From Bacteroidales bacterium (lineage in GTDB: Bacteria > Bacteroidota > Bacteroidia > Bacteroidales > F082), in the NCBI GenBank assembly GCA_017531225.1, contig JAFXLL010000001.1, positions 62,001 through 126,000 of the forward strand: a DNA stretch of 64,000 bases. Direction: 5' to 3'. The position numbers and the translations under genes are program-made. The notes under the pieces were generated by a model that worked only from the letters and a program-made list of their open reading frames with translations, made no database searches and was not told the DNA's origin. Of this stretch, positions 1-7,514 are shown one piece after another; position 1 is the stretch's first letter; every line of letters starts with the position of its first letter.

Positions 1-1043
1 ATCCTGACGTGATCAGCGTTCAAGCCATGTTGAAAGACGCCGGCTTCCTCGTGAAGGACATCGACATGAAGACCTATATGGCTGCTCGTAGCATGACGCA
101 GAGCTTTATCGACGACTTCCTCGGCTATTGGATCGACCCACGTAACCGTTACATCAACTCGTTGCTGTTGGGCTGCGGTCTGCCTGGTGGCATGATGGGC
201 TCGCTGATGGCCGACCTTAAGCCGGTGCACGCTGCCATCAACATGAACCGTAAGAAAGAAGGTCTCCCTGAACTGAGCGAAGACGAGATGCTCGTTGAGT
301 TGTTCCAGGAAGTACAGGATATCTGGCCGAAACTCGGCAACCCGCCTTTGGTTACCCCATTCAGCCAGTACACTAAGAACATTGCTTTGATGAACCTCTT
401 TGCTCTCAGCAAAGGCGAGCCTCGTTACGAGACCAGCATCGACCCCGCCGCTTGGGATATGATCCTTGGCAAGGCTGGCAAGTTACCGGGCACTTTGGCT
501 CCTGAGATTGTGGAACTGGCCAAGAAGAAGGGCTTAGAGTTCTTCACGGGTAACCCACAGGACAACTACCCGAATGCTTTGCCACACTTCATTGAAGAGA
601 TGAAGAAAGAAGGCTGGGACCGTGGTCAGGACGATGAAGAACTCTTCGAGTTCGCCATGCACGAGAAGCAATATCGTGAGTATAAGTCAGGCGAGGCCAA
701 GCGTCGCTTCAACCAAGAGTTGGAAGCCAAGATGAAGGCCAAGTTCGAGAAGGCTGGCGGTGAGGCCAAGATCCCGGATCTTCGTGCCTTACGTCACCCC
801 AACGCTGAACCCGTCATCGCCCCTGTGAGTGGCATCGTGATGTGGGAAGTTGACTTTGACGACAAGTCCATTGCTCCTGCTCCAGGTCAGGTCTACAAGG
901 AAGGCGACCTGCTCTGCGCTATCAACAGCGAGCACGGGATGGAACCTGTCTACGCATTGTGGTCAGGCAAGATTGTGGAAGCTACGGCCGAACAAGGCAA
1001 GCGCGTCGCCAAAGGCGATACCATCGCATTCATTGAAAAATAA
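1..1043 (+). CDS. Biotin-dependent oxaloacetate decarboxylase / pyruvate carboxylase subunit B-like protein, 3' part
   Basis: The 5' end lies outside the window; the frame is open from base 3, so the GTG at 9 is not taken as the start. What is visible is the C-terminal end of the carboxyltransferase (HMGL-like/PYC_OADA) region (VQAMLKDAGF, GLPGGMMGSL, GKLPGTLAPE) followed by a biotinyl/lipoyl-type domain over roughly the last 80 residues. Proteins of this family move CO2 between a biotin carrier and pyruvate/oxaloacetate in the cytoplasm. The odd point is that the terminal domain has SEHGM where a biotinyl domain has EAMKM, so the biotin-accepting lysine is replaced by glycine. The domain may be a structural relic, with a separate carrier protein supplying biotin. 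Whether the enzyme decarboxylates oxaloacetate or carboxylates pyruvate or an acyl-CoA cannot be decided here. Confidence 0.85.
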   Translation, partial: PDVISVQAMLKDAGFLVKDIDMKTYMAARSMTQSFIDDFLGYWIDPRNRYINSLLLGCGLPGGMMGSLMADLKPVHAAINMNRKKEGLPELSEDEMLVELFQEVQDIWPKLGNPPLVTPFSQYTKNIALMNLFALSKGEPRYETSIDPAAWDMILGKAGKLPGTLAPEIVELAKKKGLEFFTGNPQDNYPNALPHFIEEMKKEGWDRGQDDEELFEFAMHEKQYREYKSGEAKRRFNQELEAKMKAKFEKAGGEAKIPDLRALRHPNAEPVIAPVSGIVMWEVDFDDKSIAPAPGQVYKEGDLLCAINSEHGMEPVYALWSGKIVEATAEQGKRVAKGDTIAFIEK

Positions 1044-1087
1044 CAACAATTAATCAATAACAAATTAACCCTTAAACAAAATCAATT

Positions 1088-1594
1088 ATGAAAAAGTTAG
1101 TTTTAGTTCTCGCAATCGTTTTTGCAGGTATGATGACAGCCAACGCTCAGGTTTGGATCGGCGGTGGTCTTGGAGCTGACATTCAAAAGAATCACACAGG
1201 CATTACCCTCTCTCCTGAGGTTGGTTACATGATTCCCGATTCACCATTCACCATTGCTCTTGGCGCTGGTTATACTTTTGACAATGTTAAAGGTGTTGGC
1301 TCTACCAACGCTCTGACTCTTCAGCCTTATTTCCGCTATGTGCCTTGCACCATCGGTGGCAAGTTCTCTCTGTTTTTGGATTTGACTGCTGATTTCAATT
1401 TGATCAATGCTGCTCCTAAGGGTGCTTACGCTGTGATGCTGCAACCTGGTATCGCTTGGATGGCTACCGACAAATGGACTGCTGCTTTCCGTTTCGGAAA
1501 GATCGGTTATGACCATAATTTCTATGGCACCGACGGTTTCTTGATGAGATGCGATCTCGCCTCTCCGTCAATCAGAATCTATTACAATTTCTAA
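1088..1594 (+). CDS. Small outer-membrane beta-barrel protein (hypothetical)
   Basis: 168 residues with a clear signal peptide (MKKLVLVLAIVFAGMMTANA, then Q). The mature part consists of short alternating hydrophobic strands with glycine and aromatic residues and ends in a C-terminal phenylalanine (YYNF), which is the usual beta-signal for insertion by the Bam machinery. This suggests a small (about 8-stranded) outer-membrane barrel of the OmpA/OmpW-like size class; no specific family was recognised. It follows the preceding gene by 44 bases with no promoter visible in the gap, and is closed by a strong terminator. Function unknown. Confidence 0.7.
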   Translation: MKKLVLVLAIVFAGMMTANAQVWIGGGLGADIQKNHTGITLSPEVGYMIPDSPFTIALGAGYTFDNVKGVGSTNALTLQPYFRYVPCTIGGKFSLFLDLTADFNLINAAPKGAYAVMLQPGIAWMATDKWTAAFRFGKIGYDHNFYGTDGFLMRCDLASPSIRIYYNF

Positions 1595-1618
1595 GAATTG
1601 TATTGAATCATAATAGGA

Positions 1619-1647
1619 GGGACACATTACGATGTGTCCCTTTTTTT
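1619..1647 (+). terminator. Rho-independent terminator
   Basis: A perfect 9-bp stem (gggacacat / atgtgtccc) with a 4-base loop is followed by seven T residues. It ends the unit containing the beta-barrel gene and insulates it from the fucosidase gene. Confidence 0.93.
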
Positions 1648-1649
1648 GT

Positions 1650-1657
1650 TACTTTTG
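1650..1657 (+). promoter_or_regulatory. Bacteroidetes -7 box of the fucosidase gene
   Basis: TACTTTTG matches TAnnTTTG, 18 bases before the ATG at 1675. It lies downstream of a possible earlier ATG at 1549 in the same frame, so it also decides the start. No good -33 element is seen because the terminator sits immediately upstream. Confidence 0.7.
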
Positions 1658-1674
1658 TCCCAAAACATCGTCCT

Positions 1675-3009
1675 ATGAAACGTCTTTTCCTTGTCTTTTT
1701 CCTTGCTCTTACAGCCTTTTTCGCCCAATCTCAAGTGCTTCCCACCTGGGAATCCATCAATCAGCGTGGCTATCCAGAATGGTTTTCCGACGCTAAACTG
1801 GGCATTTTTATTCATTGGGGCCTCTATTCCGTACCGGCTTTCGCCAGTGAAGACGGTTACGCCGAATGGTTTTACCGTGGCCTTATGATGGGCGACAATC
1901 GCAAGGATTTCATGGAACGTGTTTACGGCAAAGATTTTCAATACAAGGACTTTGTTCCGATGTGGAAAGCTGAGCTTTGGAATCCTGATGAATGGGCTGA
2001 ATTGTTCAAGAAGTCAGGGGCAAAATACGTGCTGCTGGTCAGCAAGCATCACGATGGCTATTGTCTTTGGCCGAGCCAATATGCACCAGGCTGGAACTCA
2101 GTGGAGACAGGACCGCATCGTGACATCTGCGGTGAGCTGACCGAGGCGGTACGCAGGCAAGGACTGAAGATGGGTTTCTATTATTCCCTGCCTGAATGGA
2201 CCAACAAGAAACATATTTGGTATGAGGATCCCGATGACTCCATCGCTACCTATGTCGATACCCACATGATTCCGCAGTTCAAAGAATTGGTTACTGCCTA
2301 CAAGCCCACAATCCTTTTTACTGACGGCGAATGGCGCAACAGCGCGAAGCAATGGCATGCCACCGAGTTGATCTCTTGGTACTACAACACCATAGGCGAT
2401 GAAGCTATCGTCAATGACCGTTGGGGCGAGGGACAGCAACATGGCTTCCGCACTCCTGAATACACTGGCCGTGCCAAACTCACCGACCGCCCATGGGCTG
2501 AATGTCGCGGCATCGGTCGCTCCTTTGGCCTCAACCGCAACGAACCACTTGAAAACTATCTGACTTCCGATGAGTTGATCCGCCATTTTGTAACCTTGGT
2601 GGCGGCTGGTGGTGGCTTGACCATCAATGTAGGTCCAGCGGCTGACGGCAAGATCCCGATGCTTCAACAGGAGCGCTTGCTCGACCTTGGCTGTTGGCTC
2701 GAAGTCAATGGCGAAGCCATCTATGGCTCCCAGCCATTTCGGAACGACACGGTGGCGCTACCTGAGGTGTGTTTCACCAGAAACCATGACGCTGTTTATG
2801 CCATCACGTTCACTTATCCTGATGAACCGTTGGTGCTTGACATTGACAAGCCTGCCAAGAACATGACGGTAACCTTGCTCGGCTGCGAAAAGAAACTTCC
2901 TTGGCGTTACGAAAAAGGCCGCCTCGTCATCGAAACGGGCAGCCTTCGTTATGCTGATATCAAAAGCGCTTCGGCTTGGGTGTTCAAACTCAGTCAGTCA
3001 GCTCTTTAA
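1675..3009 (+). CDS. Secreted alpha-L-fucosidase, GH29
   Basis: 444 residues with an N-terminal signal peptide (about residues 1-20, cut near AQSQ). GH29 hallmarks follow: WFSDAKLGIFIHWG near residues 36-48, VSKHHDGYCLW near 122-132, and LFTDGEW, whose Asp (about 217) fits the position of the catalytic nucleophile. The enzyme releases terminal alpha-L-fucose from glycans such as mucin or plant polymers. The frame is open further upstream, but the start at 1675 is chosen because it gives a signal peptide and lies just after the -7 box. The export signal suggests a periplasmic or surface location. The gene stands alone, and its last 20 bases overlap the end of a convergent minus-strand gene. 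Substrate linkage (alpha-1,2/3/4/6) cannot be read from the sequence. Confidence 0.92.
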   Translation: MKRLFLVFFLALTAFFAQSQVLPTWESINQRGYPEWFSDAKLGIFIHWGLYSVPAFASEDGYAEWFYRGLMMGDNRKDFMERVYGKDFQYKDFVPMWKAELWNPDEWAELFKKSGAKYVLLVSKHHDGYCLWPSQYAPGWNSVETGPHRDICGELTEAVRRQGLKMGFYYSLPEWTNKKHIWYEDPDDSIATYVDTHMIPQFKELVTAYKPTILFTDGEWRNSAKQWHATELISWYYNTIGDEAIVNDRWGEGQQHGFRTPEYTGRAKLTDRPWAECRGIGRSFGLNRNEPLENYLTSDELIRHFVTLVAAGGGLTINVGPAADGKIPMLQQERLLDLGCWLEVNGEAIYGSQPFRNDTVALPEVCFTRNHDAVYAITFTYPDEPLVLDIDKPAKNMTVTLLGCEKKLPWRYEKGRLVIETGSLRYADIKSASAWVFKLSQSAL

Positions 3010-3571
3010 AGAAAGTGTAGCCGATGATATTGGTGGTTCCTTGGGGAACTCTCTTGATATAGAAACGCTCGTCTTCCTGCACAAACTTGAAATGAATCCT
3101 GTCGCCTGAGGGGAAACAATCCAGCGACTTGCGGCCGTTCCATCCTGTTTGATACTCGAAATCCTTGGTCTTGAGAAACACGAACTTTTTCTTTCCTTTC
3201 AAAATATGGGTGTTGTATCCCTCAAAAAAGTGACGGTTGCCCCATTGACCAACGAACTCCTTTGGCGACTTGATGCCATATACAACGATGTTAAAGGTGA
3301 TGTCAGAGATGGGCTCAATCTCCAAAATGTTTTGCGTGACAATCTGTTTGGTCTCGTTGTTGACGGCCTCTAAATAAAACCAGCGGAAGGGATTCTCTTC
3401 GCGTTCCCAAATGGGGGCGAAGTGGAGCGTTACACTGGTGGAGTCGTTGAGCTGACCTTGATAGGTACCTTGGATGGTACGATAGAACTGCTTGATGGCA
3501 TTGTTGTCGCTTTGTGCGATGCCATTGAAGGTCAGCAGGCAAACGACTATGAAAAGGAGTATTCGTTTCAT
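2990..3571 (-). CDS. Exported CpcT/CpeT-like (DUF1001) protein
   Basis: 193 residues with a signal peptide (MKRILLFIVVCLLTFNGIAQ). The body resembles the CpcT/CpeT chromophore-lyase fold: YRTIQGTYQGQL near the start, then WFYLEAV...QNILEI followed by ...YGIKSPKEFVG, and a late GWNGRKSLDCFPSGD segment. In cyanobacteria this family attaches bilins to phycobiliproteins; members in non-phototrophs have no known substrate. Here the protein is exported and lies 18 bases downstream of a TonB-dependent receptor, so the two probably form one transcript and may handle the same ligand. The family call rests on pattern resemblance and is moderate only. Confidence 0.55.
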   Translation of the reverse strand: MKRILLFIVVCLLTFNGIAQSDNNAIKQFYRTIQGTYQGQLNDSTSVTLHFAPIWEREENPFRWFYLEAVNNETKQIVTQNILEIEPISDITFNIVVYGIKSPKEFVGQWGNRHFFEGYNTHILKGKKKFVFLKTKDFEYQTGWNGRKSLDCFPSGDRIHFKFVQEDERFYIKRVPQGTTNIIGYTFFKELTD

Positions 3572-3589
3572 GGGGATGTACTTTTCAGG

Positions 3590-5932
3590 TTAGAACGACA
3601 GGGTCAAGCCTAATGACGGCAGGATGGGCAGTTGGTTGACTACCTCGCTGGTGATGAGGTCTACGTAAAACACGTTGGCTCTGTTGTAGACGTTGGTCAC
3701 ACTGAGGTCGACTTCCAAGATGGTGTGCTCGCTGAAGAAGAACTTGCGCTTGACATCGATGTCGAAGCGGTGGTACATGGGCAGACGGCCTTGGTTCAGG
3801 TCGGCAAAGACCATACCCAACTCGCCATTGGCGGTGGTGTAGTCGAAGTAGATGCCGTCCTGGAAGGTGAGGTATTCATAGAAGCCTTGCACTTGGGTGA
3901 ACGGGAATCCCGTACCGAAGTTCCAACGGCCGCTGAACTCCCACTGACGCAAGTCGCCGGCAGTGTAAGTCAAGATGACATTGACATTGTGACGACGGTC
4001 GAAATGTGGCTGGTAGGTCACCAATGTGACTTCGCCACCATCGTACTTTTCATAGTTTCTGTTGACAAAGCCCAGAGCGTAAACAGCCCACAGGTACCAG
4101 TGCTTGTCCTCGTATTTCAATGACAGGTCGAAGCCATAGGCGTCGCCGTCCTCAATCATGAAGTCTTTCTTGATTAAATCGCTGACAGAGGAGTTCTCTT
4201 CATTATCCACATAAATCTTGTTGCGGTTGATGTTGGTCAACTGGTTGAAGCGTTTCCAATAACCTTCGATGTTCATGTTCAGGTTGTTGGTGATGTCGAA
4301 TTCCGTACCGAGCACAAAATGGTTGGCTCTTTGGAGGCTCGATTTGACCTTGTTGCCTTTGAAGGTGCTAGGAATACCGTTAACGCCTGAGAGGAAACCG
4401 TAGAACAGGTTGACCACGTCGCGGTCGCTGGTGGCAGCCACTAGATCTTGCGAGTACATGCCTGCGGCACCCTTGATACGCATCCAGTCGGTGACATTGT
4501 ATTTGAAGGCGATACGTGGCTCAAGCGATGGTACGTTCAGGTCAGCATAATACTGGAAACGAAGGCTGGGCTCCAAAAGCAGGTTGCCCAATGAGGCTTT
4601 GTATTTAGCGTAAGCACCAATCTCGGTGGAGAAGTTGCTCAGCGGAATTCTGATATGGCCATAGTTGCTGTAGGTCACGAAGTCGGTGCCGTAGCCTGAC
4701 AACTCCACGCCGTATTTCAAGGTGTTCTTTCCTAAGAAGTAGTTGAAGTCAAAGCTCATGTTGAAGCCGTCAACCCTACTGTAACGGTCAGGGTTGTTGT
4801 TTTCATGCATGCGTGAGATATAGCTCGAGTAGGCGATGCTACCTTCGATCATTACAGGAGCCTTGCCAGGGATTACGAGGAAGTTAGTTCCAGCGCCCCA
4901 AGAGTTCCATCCGAAGTCAGACAGGGCCTTGTAGTTGTTGACCTTATCATTGAACGAGAAACCGAAGAAGTTGACCTTTGAGCCATTGGGGGCGTTGATG
5001 GAAAACTTGCCGTAGATGTCGTTGTAGTTGAACGGGAGACCGTCCTCGGCAGCATATTTGTACAGCACCTTGCTGGTTTGCTCTAAGTAAGAATTCTTGG
5101 CGGAGAGCACCATGGTGACAGAGGCCTTGTCGTTGGTCTTGGGCTTGACGATGGGGCCTTCCAAGGTCAGCTTGGCACCGAAGCAGCTGGCGCCAATCTT
5201 ACCGGTCCAACGTTTCTTGTTACCGTCACGGGTGTTGATGTCCATGATAGAGGAGATCCGGCCGCCATATTCGGCACCGAAGCCTCCGGTAAACACCTCG
5301 GCGTTGCGGATGATGTCCGTATCGAAAATGGAGAACAAGCCGATGGAGTGGAAGGGGTTATAGATCACCATGCCGTCGAGGAGCACCTTGTTTTGGATGG
5401 GGGAGCCACCACGGATATAGAGCTGACCGCCCTGGTCGCCGGTGAAGATGACACCGGGAACCACTTGCAGGTACTGCGCCAAGTCGGCCTGACCACCCAC
5501 GCTCGGGATCTTGTTGATGGTCTTAGGCGTAACGGTGATCACCGAAGTCTTGGTCTCAGTCTTGGCTTCCACCTTGTCGGCGGTGATGCTCACTGCATCA
5601 AGGCTGATGCTTGATTCCTTCAGCGTGAACTTCTTGTTGATGGTTTGGCCATTGGCCAGACTCACGGGGTAAGTCAACGTGTCATATCCCACGCAGGTAA
5701 TATACAAGGTGTATTTGCCGTCGGGGATACGGGTGATGTTGAAATAACCGTTCTCGTTTGTCGAACAACCTAACGTGGTGCCCTTCAGGAACACGTTTGA
5801 AAACATCACAGGCTCGCCTGTCGATTCCTCGTAGACGAAGCCTTTGATGTCGTTGTTTTGAGCGAATGTGAGTGTTGTACAGAAGACGATGGCTAACGTG
5901 AGTAATAGCCGCTGAAGTTTATTTCTTTGCAT
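3590..5932 (-). CDS. TonB-dependent outer-membrane receptor with carboxypeptidase-like N-terminal domain
   Basis: 780 residues: a signal peptide to about residue 25 (TLTFAQ), a carboxypeptidase regulatory-like beta-sandwich of about 85 residues (IKGFVYEESTGEPV to FTLKES), a plug domain (QVVPGV, GGQLYIRGGSPIQNKVLLDGM) and a long 22-stranded barrel ending LGLTLSF with a terminal aromatic. Such receptors use TonB/ExbBD energy to bring a scarce ligand across the outer membrane. There is no SusD partner next to it, so it is not a typical Sus pair. Its downstream neighbour is the CpcT-like protein. Ligand unknown; metal complexes, cofactors or peptides are all possible. Confidence 0.9.
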   Translation of the reverse strand: MQRNKLQRLLLTLAIVFCTTLTFAQNNDIKGFVYEESTGEPVMFSNVFLKGTTLGCSTNENGYFNITRIPDGKYTLYITCVGYDTLTYPVSLANGQTINKKFTLKESSISLDAVSITADKVEAKTETKTSVITVTPKTINKIPSVGGQADLAQYLQVVPGVIFTGDQGGQLYIRGGSPIQNKVLLDGMVIYNPFHSIGLFSIFDTDIIRNAEVFTGGFGAEYGGRISSIMDINTRDGNKKRWTGKIGASCFGAKLTLEGPIVKPKTNDKASVTMVLSAKNSYLEQTSKVLYKYAAEDGLPFNYNDIYGKFSINAPNGSKVNFFGFSFNDKVNNYKALSDFGWNSWGAGTNFLVIPGKAPVMIEGSIAYSSYISRMHENNNPDRYSRVDGFNMSFDFNYFLGKNTLKYGVELSGYGTDFVTYSNYGHIRIPLSNFSTEIGAYAKYKASLGNLLLEPSLRFQYYADLNVPSLEPRIAFKYNVTDWMRIKGAAGMYSQDLVAATSDRDVVNLFYGFLSGVNGIPSTFKGNKVKSSLQRANHFVLGTEFDITNNLNMNIEGYWKRFNQLTNINRNKIYVDNEENSSVSDLIKKDFMIEDGDAYGFDLSLKYEDKHWYLWAVYALGFVNRNYEKYDGGEVTLVTYQPHFDRRHNVNVILTYTAGDLRQWEFSGRWNFGTGFPFTQVQGFYEYLTFQDGIYFDYTTANGELGMVFADLNQGRLPMYHRFDIDVKRKFFFSEHTILEVDLSVTNVYNRANVFYVDLITSEVVNQLPILPSLGLTLSF

Positions 5933-5963
5933 AGTTTAAAAAGAGATTCGATTTTAAAACTCG

Positions 5964-5971
5964 CAAAGGTA
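5964..5971 (-). promoter_or_regulatory. -7 box of the TonB receptor gene
   Basis: Reads TACCTTTG on the minus strand, about 31 bases before the start codon. No convincing -33 TTTG at the usual distance. Confidence 0.6.
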
Positions 5972-6009
5972 AGTAAAAAAACTCAATCGCTCGCAGAAAT
6001 TTGCAGAAA

Positions 6010-6978
6010 TCAGTAGCGTTTTACCGAAATGTCGGAAACGGCGCAGCTCATCTCAATCACAATCTTGTGCTCACCTTGTCCGTAGTTGGGTGTTCGCCAC
6101 AGTCCTTTTTCAATCTTTTCAAAGCCGGTGAAATCCTTTCCAGTGATGGCTGATTCAATGTTGACCTCGCAGTCCACGTTGGCCGGTACTTGGATGTTGA
6201 TATCGGAAACTCCAGTGTTGATCTCCACTCGAGTGTCGCAACCGCTATCACCCAGTTTCAGGTCAAGGTCGCATGCACCACCATCGATCTCTATGGAAGA
6301 TACTTTATAAGGAGTGAAGTCAAGCTCGGCATCGGCAGCGCCCATGTCAAGGCTGAAATCCCAAACAGGTTGTGCGCATAAGGCGATATTAAGGTCGTTT
6401 TCGTTTTTCTTGCCAACGTTTTTGGAGTGGCCTTTCCCGCTGACGTATAAAGCAATGCCGTCATCACCTTTCTCGGTCCGGAAGCTGTATTTTACGAAGT
6501 TGCTCTGGGCATCCACCGTTGCCAATTCGGCGCAAGGGTCATTTAGCTTCAGGTCTCCAGCTCCGAAATCAATGTCGATGGAGGCATGATCAACCTCGGC
6601 ATAAGGCTCTGAGAAGTGTTGGTCGATAGCGTAGCAGTATTCTACTTCATCAGCCTCTGATTCGTCGCCATCGTCATCGTCATTGGTGTTGAAACTCCAC
6701 GACTTGACGTTGTTGTAAAGTCTTGTGATCGCGTTGCCGTTATAACGCTGCAATTCAACGTGGTACAACGCACATCCCAAGCCTAAAGCGGCTAACACAA
6801 GCCCTCCTTTTACATAGTCGCCTAAGGGAAGTATGGCAATGCCGAAGATGATCAGCATCAAAGGCCAAAGCCTGAAGATGATGGACCAATGGAAATCAAA
6901 TACGTTGAGCGCTGCCAGCAATGCTATTACGCCGACAAAAATGATTAATATTCCGGTAATGAAGTTTTTGCTTTTCAT
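6010..6978 (-). CDS. LiaF/LiaI-like membrane protein with C-terminal beta-sheet domain
   Basis: 322 residues. The N-terminus carries three or four closely spaced membrane segments (about residues 8-75: ILIIFVGVIALLAAL, LWPLMLIIFGIAIL, GLVLAALGLGCAL), followed by an acidic linker (TNDDDDGDESEADE) and an extracytoplasmic repeat-rich domain (IDIDFGAGDL, LDMGAADAEL, IDGGACDLDL, INTGVSDINI) like the LiaF/toast-rack family. These proteins accompany PspC proteins and sense or modulate envelope stress. The gene overlaps the upstream PspC gene by 4 bases, so the two are translationally coupled. Confidence 0.72.
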   Translation of the reverse strand: MKSKNFITGILIIFVGVIALLAALNVFDFHWSIIFRLWPLMLIIFGIAILPLGDYVKGGLVLAALGLGCALYHVELQRYNGNAITRLYNNVKSWSFNTNDDDDGDESEADEVEYCYAIDQHFSEPYAEVDHASIDIDFGAGDLKLNDPCAELATVDAQSNFVKYSFRTEKGDDGIALYVSGKGHSKNVGKKNENDLNIALCAQPVWDFSLDMGAADAELDFTPYKVSSIEIDGGACDLDLKLGDSGCDTRVEINTGVSDINIQVPANVDCEVNIESAITGKDFTGFEKIEKGLWRTPNYGQGEHKIVIEMSCAVSDISVKRY

Positions 6979-7394
6979 GACTTTTTGTTGTTTTTAGGGA
7001 TGATGAGATAGATACCAATACCGATCAGGATGACAGGCCATATCGTGTGCCAGCTGATCTGAGGAATGTAACGGGCAAGCAACGCGATGGCGCCGATGCC
7101 AATCAGAATGAGGCCCGCGGTCATGTTGCCTCTGCTTCTCTTAGGCTCACCGCCTTCACCTACAACCTCTGCGTCTTGTGCATAAGCGCTATAGTTGGAC
7201 TGCGTCTGTCCAGCAGGCATCACCATCCAAAGGATGATGTAGATGAGAAGGCCGGAAAGTCCCAGCCAGAACAAGATGAAAAACAGTACCCGCCAGATCG
7301 TTGGGTCCACTTCAAAATAATTGCCCAATCCAGAGCAAACGCCTCCTAAAACTCTGTTCTGGAGGTCTCTCTCAAGTCGTTTGTTGTTGCTCAT
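6975..7394 (-). CDS. PspC-domain membrane protein
   Basis: 139 residues. A PspC domain lies at the N-terminus (NRVLGGVCSGLGNYFEVDPT, then WRVLFFILFWLGLSGLLIYI and LWMVMPAG), with two further hydrophobic segments in the C-terminal half like the LiaI/DUF5668 membrane region. PspC proteins act in the phage-shock/envelope-stress response at the inner membrane. The frame continues 34 codons upstream, but the ATG at 7394 is preferred because the family start is a few residues before the PspC motif and the upstream part is AT-rich leader-like DNA. Its stop overlaps the start of the LiaF-like gene, so the pair is expressed together. Confidence 0.82.
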   Translation of the reverse strand: MSNNKRLERDLQNRVLGGVCSGLGNYFEVDPTIWRVLFFILFWLGLSGLLIYIILWMVMPAGQTQSNYSAYAQDAEVVGEGGEPKRSRGNMTAGLILIGIGAIALLARYIPQISWHTIWPVILIGIGIYLIIPKNNKKS

Positions 7395-7484
7395 TTTACG
7401 TTTTGATTTGTTTAGTTTACCATTATATAACGTCCGAGAAGCGGAAAAGTTACAGAAAAAGCGACAAATTTTATTCCAAAACGT

Positions 7485-7492
7485 TATTTTTG
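7485..7492 (+). promoter_or_regulatory. -7 box of the amidase gene
   Basis: TATTTTTG, 22 bases before the ATG at 7515; fits TAnnTTTG. No clear -33 element. Confidence 0.6.
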
Positions 7493-7514
7493 CCACTAAA
7501 ATAAGGTTGTCACT

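Noticed and set aside
1549-1674. Earlier ATG for the fucosidase
   Set aside because: Lies inside the preceding gene and upstream of its terminator and of the -7 box; the ATG at 1675 gives a signal peptide.
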